Shown: one piece after another, positions 31,259 to 39,821 of the stretch
How positions within the stretch are numbered: position 1 is the first letter of the stretch
Layout of the letters: every line of letters starts with the position of its first letter
From: Kiritimatiellia bacterium
Lineage (GTDB): Bacteria; Verrucomicrobiota; Kiritimatiellia; RFP12; UBA1067
Assembly: GCA_024694365.1 (NCBI GenBank)
Contig: JAILJX010000082.1
Location: 1-64,000, forward strand
Length of the DNA: 64,000 nucleotides
Direction: 5' to 3'
Translations under genes and position numbers: made by a program
The notes under the pieces: model-generated
The model's input: the letters and a program-made list of their open reading frames with translations, nothing else
What the model was told of the DNA's origin: nothing
Database searches by the model: none

Positions 31259-32340
31259 AGATTCTCCTTCTGGCCGGGGAGGAGTCGGGCCTCATCTACG
31301 CCAAGCGTCTTAAGGCGCTTTGGGAGGGGCACGAGGTCCGCGGATACGGCGACTACGGATTCAAGACGGCAGATCTAGCCGTAATGGGTTTCGCGGCCGT
31401 CGTGAAGCGTCTTCCCTATTTCATCGGCGTCAAGCGCACGATGGAGAGGGCGATCGACGAGTGGAGGCCTGACGTCCTCTGCACGATCGACTACCCCGGC
31501 CTGAACCTCAAGCTTGCGGCTTATGCGAAGTCGCGCGGCGTGAGGACGGTGCATGTGGTCTGCCCCCAGGTCTGGGCCTGGAAGGCGGGCCGCATACCCA
31601 AAATCGAGGCGGCTCTCGACCGCCTCTGCTGTTTCTTTCCGTTCGAGCCGGATCTTTTCAAGCCCGGCTTCGCCGAGTTCGTCGGCCACCCTCTCGCCGA
31701 GTCGTTCGGCGAGAGGACTGTGCGACACGCAATCGAAGGGGAACCCCCCAGAGTTGCGCTTCTTCCCGGAAGCAGAATAGGGGAAATCGCGCGGATTCTT
31801 CCCGTGATGCTGAAGGCGCTGGACCTTCTGCCGCAGGTGCATGTCTCGATTCCGGCCGCGAACGAGACGGCCCTTTCGGCGATAAAAAGCGCGATCGTGG
31901 CGTCCGGACGCAAGGAAGACGCTTTCTTGACCGTGAGCCTCGGCGGGGCGAGAGATATCCTTCTTTCGTCCGACGCCGCCGTTGTCGCAAGCGGAACGGC
32001 GACGCTCGAAGCGGCGCTCGCGCGGTGTCCGACAGTGCTCGTGTACAAGGTGGACGCGTTTCTCGCCTGGTTTGCGCGCAGGGTCATAAAGGGCGTCAAG
32101 CATATAGGGCTTGCGAACATAATATGGGAGAAGTCAGGCGGCGAAGGCGTGGAGCCTATGCCGGAACTTCTCCAGGAGGATTTCACGCCTGCGAAGGTGG
32201 CGGAAGCTCTTCGCGGACGGCTTTGGGATCCCGAATGCCGCGCAAGGACGATCGCGGCGCTGGAGTCGGTTGCAGACCGGCTCGGTACGGGGAAATCGTC
32301 CATATTGAGAATATCCGCCGCCGTTCTGGGCGGCAAATGA
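31255..32340 (+). CDS. lpxB: Lipid-A-disaccharide synthase
   Basis: A 361-residue GT19 enzyme that joins lipid X and UDP-2,3-diacylglucosamine to form the lipid A disaccharide. Visible motifs are LLAGEESGLIYAKRL at the start, IDYPGLNLKLAAYAK, CPQVWAWKAGRIPKI, FEPDLFKPGFAEFVGHPLAE, ALLPGSRIGEIARILPVM and AAVVASGTATLEAAL. The GTG start at 31255 forms a GTGA overlap with the thioredoxin-like gene, so translation is coupled. Lipid A genes LpxI and LpxB sit in one transcription unit here. Confidence 0.93.
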   Translation: MKILLLAGEESGLIYAKRLKALWEGHEVRGYGDYGFKTADLAVMGFAAVVKRLPYFIGVKRTMERAIDEWRPDVLCTIDYPGLNLKLAAYAKSRGVRTVHVVCPQVWAWKAGRIPKIEAALDRLCCFFPFEPDLFKPGFAEFVGHPLAESFGERTVRHAIEGEPPRVALLPGSRIGEIARILPVMLKALDLLPQVHVSIPAANETALSAIKSAIVASGRKEDAFLTVSLGGARDILLSSDAAVVASGTATLEAALARCPTVLVYKVDAFLAWFARRVIKGVKHIGLANIIWEKSGGEGVEPMPELLQEDFTPAKVAEALRGRLWDPECRARTIAALESVADRLGTGKSSILRISAAVLGGK

Positions 32341-32352
32341 CGCAACGTTACG

Positions 32353-33339
32353 ATGTATCCTGACGTACATATTGCACTCGCGATCGCCATGGTTTTGGGC
32401 GGACTCGCCGCATTGGCGTGGTCCAGCGACACTTTCGTGGACGGAGCGGCGACGCTCGCGCGCCTCTTCGGCATATCGCCTTTCGTCGTGGGCATGGTCA
32501 TCATCGGCTTCGGGACGAGCGCGCCGGAACTTTGCGTGAGCGCTCTTTCCAGTTTTGCGGGCCACTCCAACCTTTCCCTCGGCAACGCCTACGGCAGCTG
32601 CATCTTCAACATCGTTGTCATACTCGGCGTGGCGTCGCTGATACGTCCGCTCGCCGTTAAGCCGGGTATCGTATTCATCGGCGCGCCCGCGCTCACGGCA
32701 ATAACTTGCATTTCATACGTTCTTCTGCGGAACGGCGTCTGCGGAAGGTTCGAATCGCTCGTTCTTCTGGGCCTTTTCGCCGTTCTGCTTCCCGTGTACT
32801 GCTGGCTCGACCAGAAGGGGAAGCCGAAGGAAGACTCCCTGGCTCAGCCTTCGCGCGATGGAGGCGCCGGCGCCGCCGCGATCAAGACGCTGGTCGGGCT
32901 TGCGGTCCTTGTGGGCTCTTCACACGTCCTCGTATGGGGCAGCGTGAGCATCGCCCATTCTCTTCATGTAAGCGATCTTCTGATAGGCCTTACGATCATA
33001 GCCGTCGGAACATCCCTCCCCGAGCTCGCGAGCGCCATCGCCTCGGCGAGGCGCGGAGAGACGGAGCTCGTCCTCGGAAACATCATAGGCTCAAATTTCT
33101 TCAACACTCTCGCGGTCGTCGGCCTCGCGGGTACGATATGTCCGATACGGGACTTCTCCAAATGGATTCTGCTGCGCGACCTGCCTCTCATGGCGTTGGC
33201 CTCCTTGTCGATAATCGTGTTCGGCATCAACCTGCGCAAGCCGCGCGAGGAGGGTATGATCGGACGCGTCGCGGGCCTTTTGTGGATTCTTTCTTTCGTG
33301 GCCTATACCGGCCTTATGCTTTACCAGGAGACAAGGTGA
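32353..33339 (+). CDS. Na+/Ca2+ exchanger family membrane protein (YrbG-like)
   Basis: A 328-residue CaCA-family antiporter with about ten hydrophobic segments. The two inverted alpha repeats are clear: GFGTSAPELCVSA ... LGNAYGSCIFNIVVILG, and GTSLPELASAIASARRGETELVLGNIIGSNFFNTL. It exchanges cations across the inner membrane. In E. coli the related yrbG heads the Kdo/Lpt operon; here the gene sits between lpxB and cmk, an interesting echo of the link with LPS genes. It begins 12 bases after the lpxB stop codon and ends in a TGATG overlap with cmk. Confidence 0.88.
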   Translation: MYPDVHIALAIAMVLGGLAALAWSSDTFVDGAATLARLFGISPFVVGMVIIGFGTSAPELCVSALSSFAGHSNLSLGNAYGSCIFNIVVILGVASLIRPLAVKPGIVFIGAPALTAITCISYVLLRNGVCGRFESLVLLGLFAVLLPVYCWLDQKGKPKEDSLAQPSRDGGAGAAAIKTLVGLAVLVGSSHVLVWGSVSIAHSLHVSDLLIGLTIIAVGTSLPELASAIASARRGETELVLGNIIGSNFFNTLAVVGLAGTICPIRDFSKWILLRDLPLMALASLSIIVFGINLRKPREEGMIGRVAGLLWILSFVAYTGLMLYQETR

Positions 33340-34016
33340 TGTCAAACGTCATAGCTATGGACGGCCCCAGCGGGGCGGGAAAATCTTCGGTGTCGCGCAT
33401 AGTCGGATCGAAACTCGGCTATCTGCACGTCGATTCAGGGGCGCTCTACAGGATAATGACCTGGAGATGCCTTGAAGAGGGCGTCGACACGGCAGATTCC
33501 TCCGCGGTGGCGGCTTTCGCGGAGAAAGTCGAGATCGAGTGCGTCCCGGAAGGCGGCCGCATCATGTATCTTGTGGGGGGCGAGGAGCCTGGCGACAGGA
33601 TCCGCACGCCCGAGATCAATGCCCATGCGTCCGAAGTCGCGACCGTGAAAGAGGTCCGCGAGCGCATCACGTCCATACTGCGCGGACTCGTCAGATTCGG
33701 CGATCTAGTCGTAGAGGGGCGCGACATAACGACCGCCGTCTTCCCCGATTCCCCGGCGAGGTTCTACCTTACGGCGTCCGCCGAGGCGCGTGCGCGCCGC
33801 CGCCGCAAGGAGGAGGTCGAGAAGGGCATCGCCAACCAGAGCGAAGAGGCCGTGAAGGCGTCTCTCCTCGCGCGCGATGCGATCGATTCCACGCGCAAGT
33901 ACGCTCCTCTCAGGAAGGCGGACGGCGTCGTGGAGATCGATTCGAGCGATCTCACTCTCGATCAGGTCGTGGAGACGGTGATGGGGGCGCTGCCGGACGG
34001 ATGGAGGAAGGCGTAA
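33339..34016 (+). CDS. cmk: Cytidylate kinase
   Basis: A 225-residue nucleoside monophosphate kinase phosphorylating CMP and dCMP. The P-loop is GPSGAGKS (residues 9-16), followed by HVDSGALYRIMTW, DLVVEGRDITTAVFPDSPARFYLTAS and RRRRKEEVEKG, the usual Cmk sequence. The ATG at 33339 overlaps the TGA of the exchanger gene; the open frame extends far upstream but lacks Cmk similarity there. CTP supply is needed for CMP-Kdo, which fits the LPS setting. Confidence 0.92.
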   Translation: MSNVIAMDGPSGAGKSSVSRIVGSKLGYLHVDSGALYRIMTWRCLEEGVDTADSSAVAAFAEKVEIECVPEGGRIMYLVGGEEPGDRIRTPEINAHASEVATVKEVRERITSILRGLVRFGDLVVEGRDITTAVFPDSPARFYLTASAEARARRRRKEEVEKGIANQSEEAVKASLLARDAIDSTRKYAPLRKADGVVEIDSSDLTLDQVVETVMGALPDGWRKA

Positions 34017-34020
34017 GGCT

Positions 34021-34872
34021 TTGAAGCTGTCCGTGCGAGCCGGAATCTGCGTTCTCGCGCTCTACGCCATCGCCGCGATCTACGGCGAGGTGCAGTACCG
34101 CATCGCGGAATGCCGCGACGAGACGGCGGCGTACAACAAGGTCGATCTCGACGCGAGGTATCTTCCGCCGCTTTCCGTCGCTCCGGACGGAACGCGCTAC
34201 CTTATGGGGACGGACAACCTCGGCAGGAGCGTGGCGGAGAGGCTCGTGCAGGGAACGCGCATAGCGTTTCATGTCGGCATAATGACGTCGCTAATCGCGA
34301 TTCCCCTCGGCGTCGTCCTGGGGCTCCTCGGCGGATATTTCGGCGGGAAGGTTGATTCGCTCGTCGTTTGGCTTTGCGCAACCGTCGCGTCGATGCCGGG
34401 GCTGCTGTTCATACTTGCGATATCTCTCATCGCAGGAAAGGGGCTTCTCGGGATATATCTCGGCATAGGCTTCACGACATGGGTCGGCGTCTGCCGGACG
34501 ATAAGGGCGGAGGTCATGAAGCATGCAGGCATGGCGTACGTGCAGGCGGCGAAGACGCTCGGATATTCGCACGCGAGGATAATGTTCCGCCACATCCTGC
34601 CCAACGTAGCCCACATAATATTGATACAGTTCTCGATACGCTTTCCGTCGGCGGTGTCGACCGAGGTCTTCATTTCCTTCCTGGGCATCGGGGTGCAGGG
34701 CGAGCCGAGCTGGGGGGTTATGATAAACAACGCCAGGCTCAGGCTTTGGCAGGGGGTGTGGTGGGAGATGACCTTTACGACCCTGGCGATATTCGTGCTT
34801 GTGCTTGTCTTCAACCACCTCGCCGACTACCTCCGCGACAGGCTGGATCCCGCCCTCCGCAGCGAACGCTGA
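34021..34872 (+). CDS. OppC/DppC-like ABC transporter permease
   Basis: A 283-residue inner-membrane permease of the dipeptide/oligopeptide class. The N-terminus has one membrane segment, then LMGTDNLGRSVAERLVQGTRIAFHVG, the typical GTD-x-x-GRD-like region with S for D. The EAA loop is EVMKHAGMAYVQAAKTLGYSHARIMFRHILPN, followed by FISFLGIGVQGEPSWGVMI. It starts with TTG four bases after the cmk stop codon, implying translational coupling. No OppB permease, ATPase or binding protein is adjacent, so it is an orphan subunit whose partners must be elsewhere. Confidence 0.85.
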   Translation: MKLSVRAGICVLALYAIAAIYGEVQYRIAECRDETAAYNKVDLDARYLPPLSVAPDGTRYLMGTDNLGRSVAERLVQGTRIAFHVGIMTSLIAIPLGVVLGLLGGYFGGKVDSLVVWLCATVASMPGLLFILAISLIAGKGLLGIYLGIGFTTWVGVCRTIRAEVMKHAGMAYVQAAKTLGYSHARIMFRHILPNVAHIILIQFSIRFPSAVSTEVFISFLGIGVQGEPSWGVMINNARLRLWQGVWWEMTFTTLAIFVLVLVFNHLADYLRDRLDPALRSER

Positions 34873-35042
34873 AGCGTCTGGGCTCCGCCACGGGCAAGCG
34901 GCTTTCCGGCATGCCCCGGGAGTCGGGTGGCGTGCCGGGACCAGTCGCCGTTCTTTCATTTCGACGGTTGGCAAAATGGGCTCGCCTAACGTCTTGCCTT
35001 GCTTTTCGCGAGCCAACCACTGCCGAAGAGGATCGTCGCAAG

Positions 35043-35172
35043 TTGCATTGACATGGCAGGGGGGGCGGTGCATTGGGAGGACTTGCGAAAGTGCATTCGT
35101 GGATTTGCCTTTGTGCATTGGGTGGAGAGAGCAAGGTGCATTAATGCATAACCGCTCTTACATTGAATGCAC
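35043..35172. repeat. Array of GTGCATT repeats spaced 22-25 bp
   Basis: TTGCATTG at 35043 and GTGCATT copies at 35068, 35091, 35113 and 35136 are spaced 25, 23, 22 and 23 bases, all on one strand. A palindrome TGCATTAATGCA follows at 35137-35148, and a reversed copy GAATGCAC at 35165-35172. Two further CCATTGGG motifs lie to 35212. The array occupies the middle of the 542-bp gap between the permease gene and the LRR gene; I see no gene in that gap. The phasing suggests binding sites for a multimeric protein. Confidence 0.75.
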
Positions 35173-35336
35173 AAGTGCGGAACCATTGGGTGCAAAATCG
35201 CGCATCCATTGGGAGCGCCGGCGGTGTCTCTCGGTATGGTCGGGCTTTTCTCTGGTTGGGAGCGGAAATCGCCCTGACTGGGAGCGAGGGATCTCTCGCA
35301 GCAGAGGAACGGCAAAGCGGAAGTGGCGTTCGCCGG

Positions 35337-35366
35337 TTGACTTTACCGGTTGTGAAGTGCTACAAT
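35337..35366 (+). promoter_or_regulatory. Promoter: TTGACT, 18 bp, TGcTACAAT
   Basis: The -35 TTGACT (35337-35342) and extended -10 TGCTACAAT (TACAAT at 35361-35366) are separated by 18 bases. The leader contains a small hairpin, GGCGGA-TTG-TCCGCC (35380-35394), and reaches ATG 35415. Confidence 0.75.
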
Positions 35367-35414
35367 ATTTCTTGCGGAGGGCGGATTGTCCGCCATGCCG
35401 CACGCAAGGCATAA

Positions 35415-36515
35415 ATGATGAAGCTATCGCACACTCTGGCATGGATGATGGTCGCCGCCAACGCATCGGCCGTCACTAACCCTCCATACGAACTTTTCCC
35501 CTATGTCGCGGAAAGCTCCGACGACCCTCCGCTGAACTACATGAAAGTATGCGAGCCCGGGCGCACCGGCGAAAGCGAAGCGACGTATGTGGTGCTCGGC
35601 ATATCCTTCCCCCGCACCTACCAGGCGGTCAACGGATTCGACGGCGACCTCGTCGTGCCGGCGTACATCGACGGACTGCCCGTGCGCAAAATCAACGAGG
35701 CGGCATTCCTCGCCTCCGGCGTGCGCAGCGTCACGCTTCCGCCGACGCTCCGCGAAATCGGTCCGCGCGCTTTCGCAGACTGCTGGAGCCTTACAAACAT
35801 CACCTTCTCCTCCGGCGTCGCGACAGTCGGCGCAGGGGCCTTCTCCAACTGCACGAGCCTTGCATGCCTCGATTTCCCCAAAACACTCTCGCGTCTCGGA
35901 CGAGGCTGCTTCCAGGGATGCGTCTCGCTGAAGGATGTATATTTCCGCGGAAACGCGCCGCGCCTTGACGGGCCGGACTCGTCCGGGAAATCCCATCTCG
36001 GCGAAAGCATCTTCAGGCAGTGGGGATATTACGGCCGCTTCAAGGTGCACATCGACAGGAACACGTACGGATGGGTCGCACCATTCGAGAAGGGCGTTCC
36101 GGAGAAATGGCCGGTGGACTGCGGCTACATGCAGGCTCACGAGACGGTGGCGGAATCGTGGTCCGCATCCTCCGATGGCGCGGCAGATGCGTCCGTCTCC
36201 GCGCAGGGGTCTCCCGCATACGCTCTTTCGAATGTCCCTGCGGACCGTGCGATCGCGTCCGTAACCGTCTCCGGAGACATGTCGCTGGATGCGTTCGTGC
36301 TTGCGGACGGCAAGGTCTACGATTCCGTCCTTTACATAAACAACGTCTCCGCGAGCGAGGCGCGCCTTTCGCTGCCTGCGGGTCATGTCTACAAGACTCT
36401 CAAAGGCTCGGATCCTCTTGCCGTGCCGCCCAAATCGCAGTCGCTTCTCACGGTGACGCGGCTTGCGGAGAATGTATTCCTGGTCTCCAGGGAAGATCTT
36501 TCGTCTTTGGAGTGA
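35415..36515 (+). CDS. Secreted BspA-like leucine-rich-repeat (LRR_5) protein
   Basis: A 366-residue protein with a signal peptide (HTLAWMMVAANASA). Residues about 85-185 carry LRR_5 repeats in the BspA style: KINEAAFLASGVRSVTLPPT, EIGPRAFADCWSLTNITFSSG, TVGAGAFSNCTSLACLDFPK and LGRGCFQGCVSLKDVYF. After that comes VHIDRNTYGW and a beta-rich end. BspA-like proteins are surface proteins that bind host matrix or other cells. It shares the TTGAC-18-TGnTACAAT promoter type with the giant surface-protein genes. The next gene starts 13 bases after its stop codon. ATG 35415 or 35418 could be the start. Confidence 0.8.
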   Translation: MMKLSHTLAWMMVAANASAVTNPPYELFPYVAESSDDPPLNYMKVCEPGRTGESEATYVVLGISFPRTYQAVNGFDGDLVVPAYIDGLPVRKINEAAFLASGVRSVTLPPTLREIGPRAFADCWSLTNITFSSGVATVGAGAFSNCTSLACLDFPKTLSRLGRGCFQGCVSLKDVYFRGNAPRLDGPDSSGKSHLGESIFRQWGYYGRFKVHIDRNTYGWVAPFEKGVPEKWPVDCGYMQAHETVAESWSASSDGAADASVSAQGSPAYALSNVPADRAIASVTVSGDMSLDAFVLADGKVYDSVLYINNVSASEARLSLPAGHVYKTLKGSDPLAVPPKSQSLLTVTRLAENVFLVSREDLSSLE

Positions 36516-36528
36516 CGGGGGCGGATGC

Positions 36529-37515
36529 ATGAGAACGTCCGCCGCAGCCATCTTCGCCATCCTGCTGACGCTTCCGTCAGGCGCCATGCCCGTCGGCCTC
36601 CGCATTGCGGTTCAGGGACGCGCGGCGGCGAGACGCGCGGCTTCGGGCGAAATCGGACCGGAAAGCCCTGAAATAGCGCCTCCGCCGATAATCGCTCCTG
36701 CGCCCGGCGACGATCCTGCGCCCGGCGACGAACCCGCGCTTGACGGTTTCATCGAGCCGGAGGACATCACCGAGCCCTATTCCGCGCCTAAAACCGTGAG
36801 GCTGTACGGAGCCGCGTACGACATGGCGGGAGACGTCGCCGCGGTTGTGGAGCTGAAGCTTGGGCGGCTCAATCCGAAGACCGGGAAGGGTCGCATCTCG
36901 GGATACGTCACCGGACTCGACGGCAGGCGGAGGGCGATCAAGCCGTTCCGTCTTGAAAATGCATGGGGCGACGCGCCGGCCGAGGCGGCACTGGAGGTCA
37001 GAGATTCGTCCGTCGCCATGAGGGTGACGATAGGCGGGACGCGGTTCGCCGGCGATTTCGGCGCACTCCACGTGCAGAGCGCCGATGCCGGCGGAGGATG
37101 GAGCGGCTCCGGCGCGACGTTCGGGGTTGAGTTCGGCGATCTTTCGATGTTCGATGGAGAGGTCGTTTCTTCCCTCTTGCCCGAGGAGGAGCCGCTGCAG
37201 GTGGTCAACGGCAAGTTCAAGGCGGCGAAAGCGGCCCTCATCAGATACGCAAAGGCGCGCGGAGGGGATGAGTATGCGCTGACCGGGGCGGACGATCCGT
37301 CGAGACCGAATCTCTCTGCTTTGCGCATCAGTTTTCTGCCGAAGAAAGGTACGTTCAAGGGATCTTTCAAAATATACGAGCTGCAGACTGTTCGCGGGCG
37401 CAAGAAACTGAAAAAGCACAACGTCAAGTTTTCCGGAATAGTCGCAGGATCCGAAGGCCGCGGAAAGGCGACGCTGAAAAAGCCTGCGGCCGAGTGGCCG
37501 GTGACGATACGGTAG
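36529..37515 (+). CDS. Secreted protein of unknown function with VTIR tail
   Basis: A 328-residue product with a signal peptide (AAAIFAILLTLPSGAMP) followed by a Pro-rich linker (APPPIIAPAPGDDPAPGDEP). Two beta-rich parts follow: residues about 85-140 (VRLYGAAYDMAGDVAAVVELKLG, GRISGYVTGLDGRRR) and a C-terminal module (NLSALRISFLPKKGTFKGSFKIYEL, KKHNVKFSGIVAG, GKATLKKPAAEWPVTIR). The TFKGSFKIY ... GxATLKKP pattern looks like a recurrent secreted module, but I cannot name a family. The end (VTIR) resembles the SISIR-type tails of the giant proteins. It is probably co-transcribed with the LRR gene. No function is assigned. Confidence 0.6.
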   Translation: MRTSAAAIFAILLTLPSGAMPVGLRIAVQGRAAARRAASGEIGPESPEIAPPPIIAPAPGDDPAPGDEPALDGFIEPEDITEPYSAPKTVRLYGAAYDMAGDVAAVVELKLGRLNPKTGKGRISGYVTGLDGRRRAIKPFRLENAWGDAPAEAALEVRDSSVAMRVTIGGTRFAGDFGALHVQSADAGGGWSGSGATFGVEFGDLSMFDGEVVSSLLPEEEPLQVVNGKFKAAKAALIRYAKARGGDEYALTGADDPSRPNLSALRISFLPKKGTFKGSFKIYELQTVRGRKKLKKHNVKFSGIVAGSEGRGKATLKKPAAEWPVTIR

Positions 37516-37604
37516 AGCCGCGCCAGCTCTATTGACTGCGGATATGGAGCTTCCGCGATTTGGCCGATACCCCTTACGGGTAGTGTCGGTTTCGGCGCAA
37601 CTGT

Positions 37605-37612
37605 GGTATAAT
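37605..37612 (+). promoter_or_regulatory. Extended -10 TGTGGTATAAT in an intergenic region
   Basis: TATAAT (37607-37612) preceded by TGTGG, with no protein start nearby. The first ATG downstream is at 37650. Confidence 0.6.
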
Positions 37613-37618
37613 CCATCC

Positions 37619-37788
37619 AAATTGTTTCAAAGTAAAAACACGGTTTGCATGGAAGATACAGTCTGTGTGCCTATTGCAAAATGGTTCGTGCGGCAGGACA
37701 TACCGTCCGGGAAGCCTTGCCGCTCAGAGCCCGCAAGAGTCTCGTTGCCGTCTGAAGCCGAGAAGAACGGTCATGCCGTTCCTTTTCC
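37619..37788 (+). ncRNA. Candidate structured small RNA (about 170 nt)
   Basis: The 401-bp gap between genes has a strong extended -10 box at 37605-37612 and, about 170 bases downstream, a hairpin GAACGG-TCATG-CCGTTC (37765-37781) followed by CTTTTCC that could end transcription. Between them GCGGCA...TGCCGC and GGAC...GTCC stems can nest. I do not recognise a known RNA family. The alternative is a 61-residue ORF from ATG 37650 to 37834 (beginning MEDTVCVPIAKWFV), which lacks a Shine-Dalgarno and has an unusual composition. Confidence 0.35.
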
Positions 37789-37902
37789 GTTCGGTTGGCT
37801 GTTTCTGCTTTCCGCGCTAGACTGCTGCAGGTGACGCACGCAGTCCGGATGCGCACGGCGTCGGCACCATCCGGAAAACCGCCCCCGCGTGAAACAGAAT
37901 TT

Positions 37903-37910
37903 GGTATAAT
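37903..37910 (+). promoter_or_regulatory. Extended -10 TTTGGTATAAT, six bases before ATG
   Basis: TATAAT at 37905-37910, then 6 bases, then ATG 37917. There is no Shine-Dalgarno, predicting a leaderless mRNA. Confidence 0.75.
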
Positions 37911-37916
37911 GTCGCC

Positions 37917-39797
37917 ATGAAAGCCGATGTCAACGATTGCCCGCGCAAGAGGTCCGGTCTTGTGAAGAAGTTTTCGTCCGTCATTTTGCCGGCGCTCGTC
38001 GCGGCCGCTCCCGCATTTGCGGCAGGCGAACCGGCGCCTCTTGTTCTTGCCGAGCGCGGGATTTGTCCGGAATATGCGATCGTAATACCCTCTAACGCGA
38101 GTGCAAGCGTAAGCTACGCCGCCGCGGAGCTGAAGCGGTACGTGCGCAGGCTCACCGATGCGGAACTGCCGATCGTCACCGATGAGGCGGACCTCCCGCC
38201 GAAGGCGATCATTCTGGGCAACACGCGCCACACGGCCGGGATAAGCGGACTTTGCAGGCCTGCTCTCGGAGAGGAGGGCTTTCGCATAACGGCGAGGCCT
38301 CCGCATCTCCTCGTGGAAGGCTCTTCCGTCAGGGGCGTACTGTTCGGAGTGTACGAGCTTCTGGAGCGTTTCGGCGGCGTAGGGTGGTATGCAAGCTGGA
38401 TGACGGACGTCCCCGAACTCGACAGTTTCGCCGTGCCGGGGGATTTCTCCGACTCTCAAAGGCCGGCGTTCGACTATCGCAATCTCTATTTCGGCGATGC
38501 GACCGGAGGCGACTTCGCGGCCCACCTCAGGGTCAACGGCGACAGCAACCATCTTCTGGACCGCCACGGACGCAACAGCCGCCACAGATTCGTCCGAGGA
38601 TTGGGCGCCTGCCACACTTTGCCGTCGCTCATGCCGCACCAGGAGTTTTTCGACACCCATCCCGAATACTTCGCCATGGTCGACGGCAAGCGCATCCCGG
38701 ACGGACAGCTCTGCCTCACCAACCCAGACGTCATCCGGATACTGACGGAGCGCGTGCTCGAGCGCATCGCAGACGACCCCGTCGCGCCGTACTATGGCGT
38801 AAGCTGCGCCGACACCCTGAAGTGGTGCGAATGCCCCCGCTGCGTCGCGGCGTACAATGCAACAGAGTCGCTGTCGGGTCCGCTGATCGCCCTTGTGAAC
38901 CACATCGCGCATGAAGTGGACCTGAAGCATTCGGGCAAGACGATAGAGACGCTCGCATACCGCCATACGCGAAAGCCGCCGAAAAACATCAGGGTGCGGC
39001 CGAACGTGCTGATATGCTTCTGCACTTTCTTCTGCGACTTCAAGGACCCGCTGCGCACGGGCGCTAACGCGATGAGCCGCAGGACGCTGAGCGACCTGGA
39101 AGGGTGGAGCGCGCTCACGGGGAACATCATGGTTTGGGACTACATGGGCAACTACATGCACAACCTCATGCCCCACCCCGACGCTCTTGCGTATCAGGAC
39201 AACCTCCGGCTTTACAGGGATGCGGGGGCGAAGAAGATCATAGACCTCGGCGTAAGCCGCACGTCGGATTTCGCCCCGCTAAAGGCATGGCTTCTTTCGA
39301 AACTTCTCTGGAATCCCGACGAGGATGTCCCGGCGCTGCTCGACAGATTCTTTGCGGGCTATTTCGGCAAGGCAGCTCCGCTCGTCCGCCGGTACTTTGA
39401 CGAACTTTACCTATTGCCGCGAGACACCGAGGCGATGCCGCTCACGTTCTACGAGGACATAGACGAGGGAAATCTGACGGATGAATTCCTTTCCCGTGCG
39501 ATAGCGACGCTTAGCGAGGCCGAGAAGGCGGTGGAGGACGATCCGCCCAGGGCGTCAAACGTACGCCTGGCGAAACTCTCGCCCGTTTTCACGCTCCTTC
39601 TTCGCCGCGCCAGGCTGAATACGCCCGCCCCGGCGGAGGGACCGCTCTCAAACAAGGCGCTACTTGCGTTTTTCAGGCGATCTCTCGAAGAATTCGAGCC
39701 GGTTTCCATTGCCGACAGGTCGATAAACCGAGAGGACGACAAGGCGGCTATATTTTCCCTCGACCGGGCGGAAAGGGAGGGGCTAGTCGGGCGGTGA
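37917..39797 (+). CDS. Secreted DUF4838 glycosidase-like protein
   Basis: A 626-residue protein. After a signal peptide (VILPALVAAAPAFA), residues about 45-150 form an alpha-glucuronidase-type N-terminal domain (AAAELKRYVRRLTDAELPIVTD, ILGNTRHT, GVLFGVYELLERFGGVGWYA). The DUF4838 catalytic-type domain follows, with HTLPSLMPHQEFFDTHPEYFAMVDGKR, LCLTNPDVI, CECPRC and WDYMGNYMHNLMPHPD. Such proteins are common in Lentisphaerae, Verrucomicrobia and Bacteroidetes polysaccharide loci and are presumed glycoside hydrolases; the substrate is not known. The ATG at 37917 fits the promoter position; a GTG at 37962 would give a more usual signal-peptide length. Confidence 0.8.
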   Translation: MKADVNDCPRKRSGLVKKFSSVILPALVAAAPAFAAGEPAPLVLAERGICPEYAIVIPSNASASVSYAAAELKRYVRRLTDAELPIVTDEADLPPKAIILGNTRHTAGISGLCRPALGEEGFRITARPPHLLVEGSSVRGVLFGVYELLERFGGVGWYASWMTDVPELDSFAVPGDFSDSQRPAFDYRNLYFGDATGGDFAAHLRVNGDSNHLLDRHGRNSRHRFVRGLGACHTLPSLMPHQEFFDTHPEYFAMVDGKRIPDGQLCLTNPDVIRILTERVLERIADDPVAPYYGVSCADTLKWCECPRCVAAYNATESLSGPLIALVNHIAHEVDLKHSGKTIETLAYRHTRKPPKNIRVRPNVLICFCTFFCDFKDPLRTGANAMSRRTLSDLEGWSALTGNIMVWDYMGNYMHNLMPHPDALAYQDNLRLYRDAGAKKIIDLGVSRTSDFAPLKAWLLSKLLWNPDEDVPALLDRFFAGYFGKAAPLVRRYFDELYLLPRDTEAMPLTFYEDIDEGNLTDEFLSRAIATLSEAEKAVEDDPPRASNVRLAKLSPVFTLLLRRARLNTPAPAEGPLSNKALLAFFRRSLEEFEPVSIADRSINREDDKAAIFSLDRAEREGLVGR

Positions 39798-39804
39798 TAT
39801 TTTT

Positions 39805-39812
39805 GATATAAT
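39805..39812 (+). promoter_or_regulatory. Extended -10 TTTGATATAAT, nine bases before ATG
   Basis: TATAAT at 39807-39812, then 9 bases to ATG 39822. There is no Shine-Dalgarno. This promoter probably heads the long transcription unit that runs to kdsA. Confidence 0.7.
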
Positions 39813-39821
39813 ACTTGCTTC

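Noticed and set aside
32706-33338. Upstream extension of the cmk frame
   Set aside because: It overlaps the exchanger gene and has no Cmk similarity; the P-loop starts right after ATG 33339.
37650-37834. 61-residue protein after the TATAAT at 37607
   Set aside because: It has no Shine-Dalgarno, starts about 38 bases after the -10 box and its composition is unlike neighbouring genes; a structured RNA fits the promoter and hairpin better, though neither is proven.
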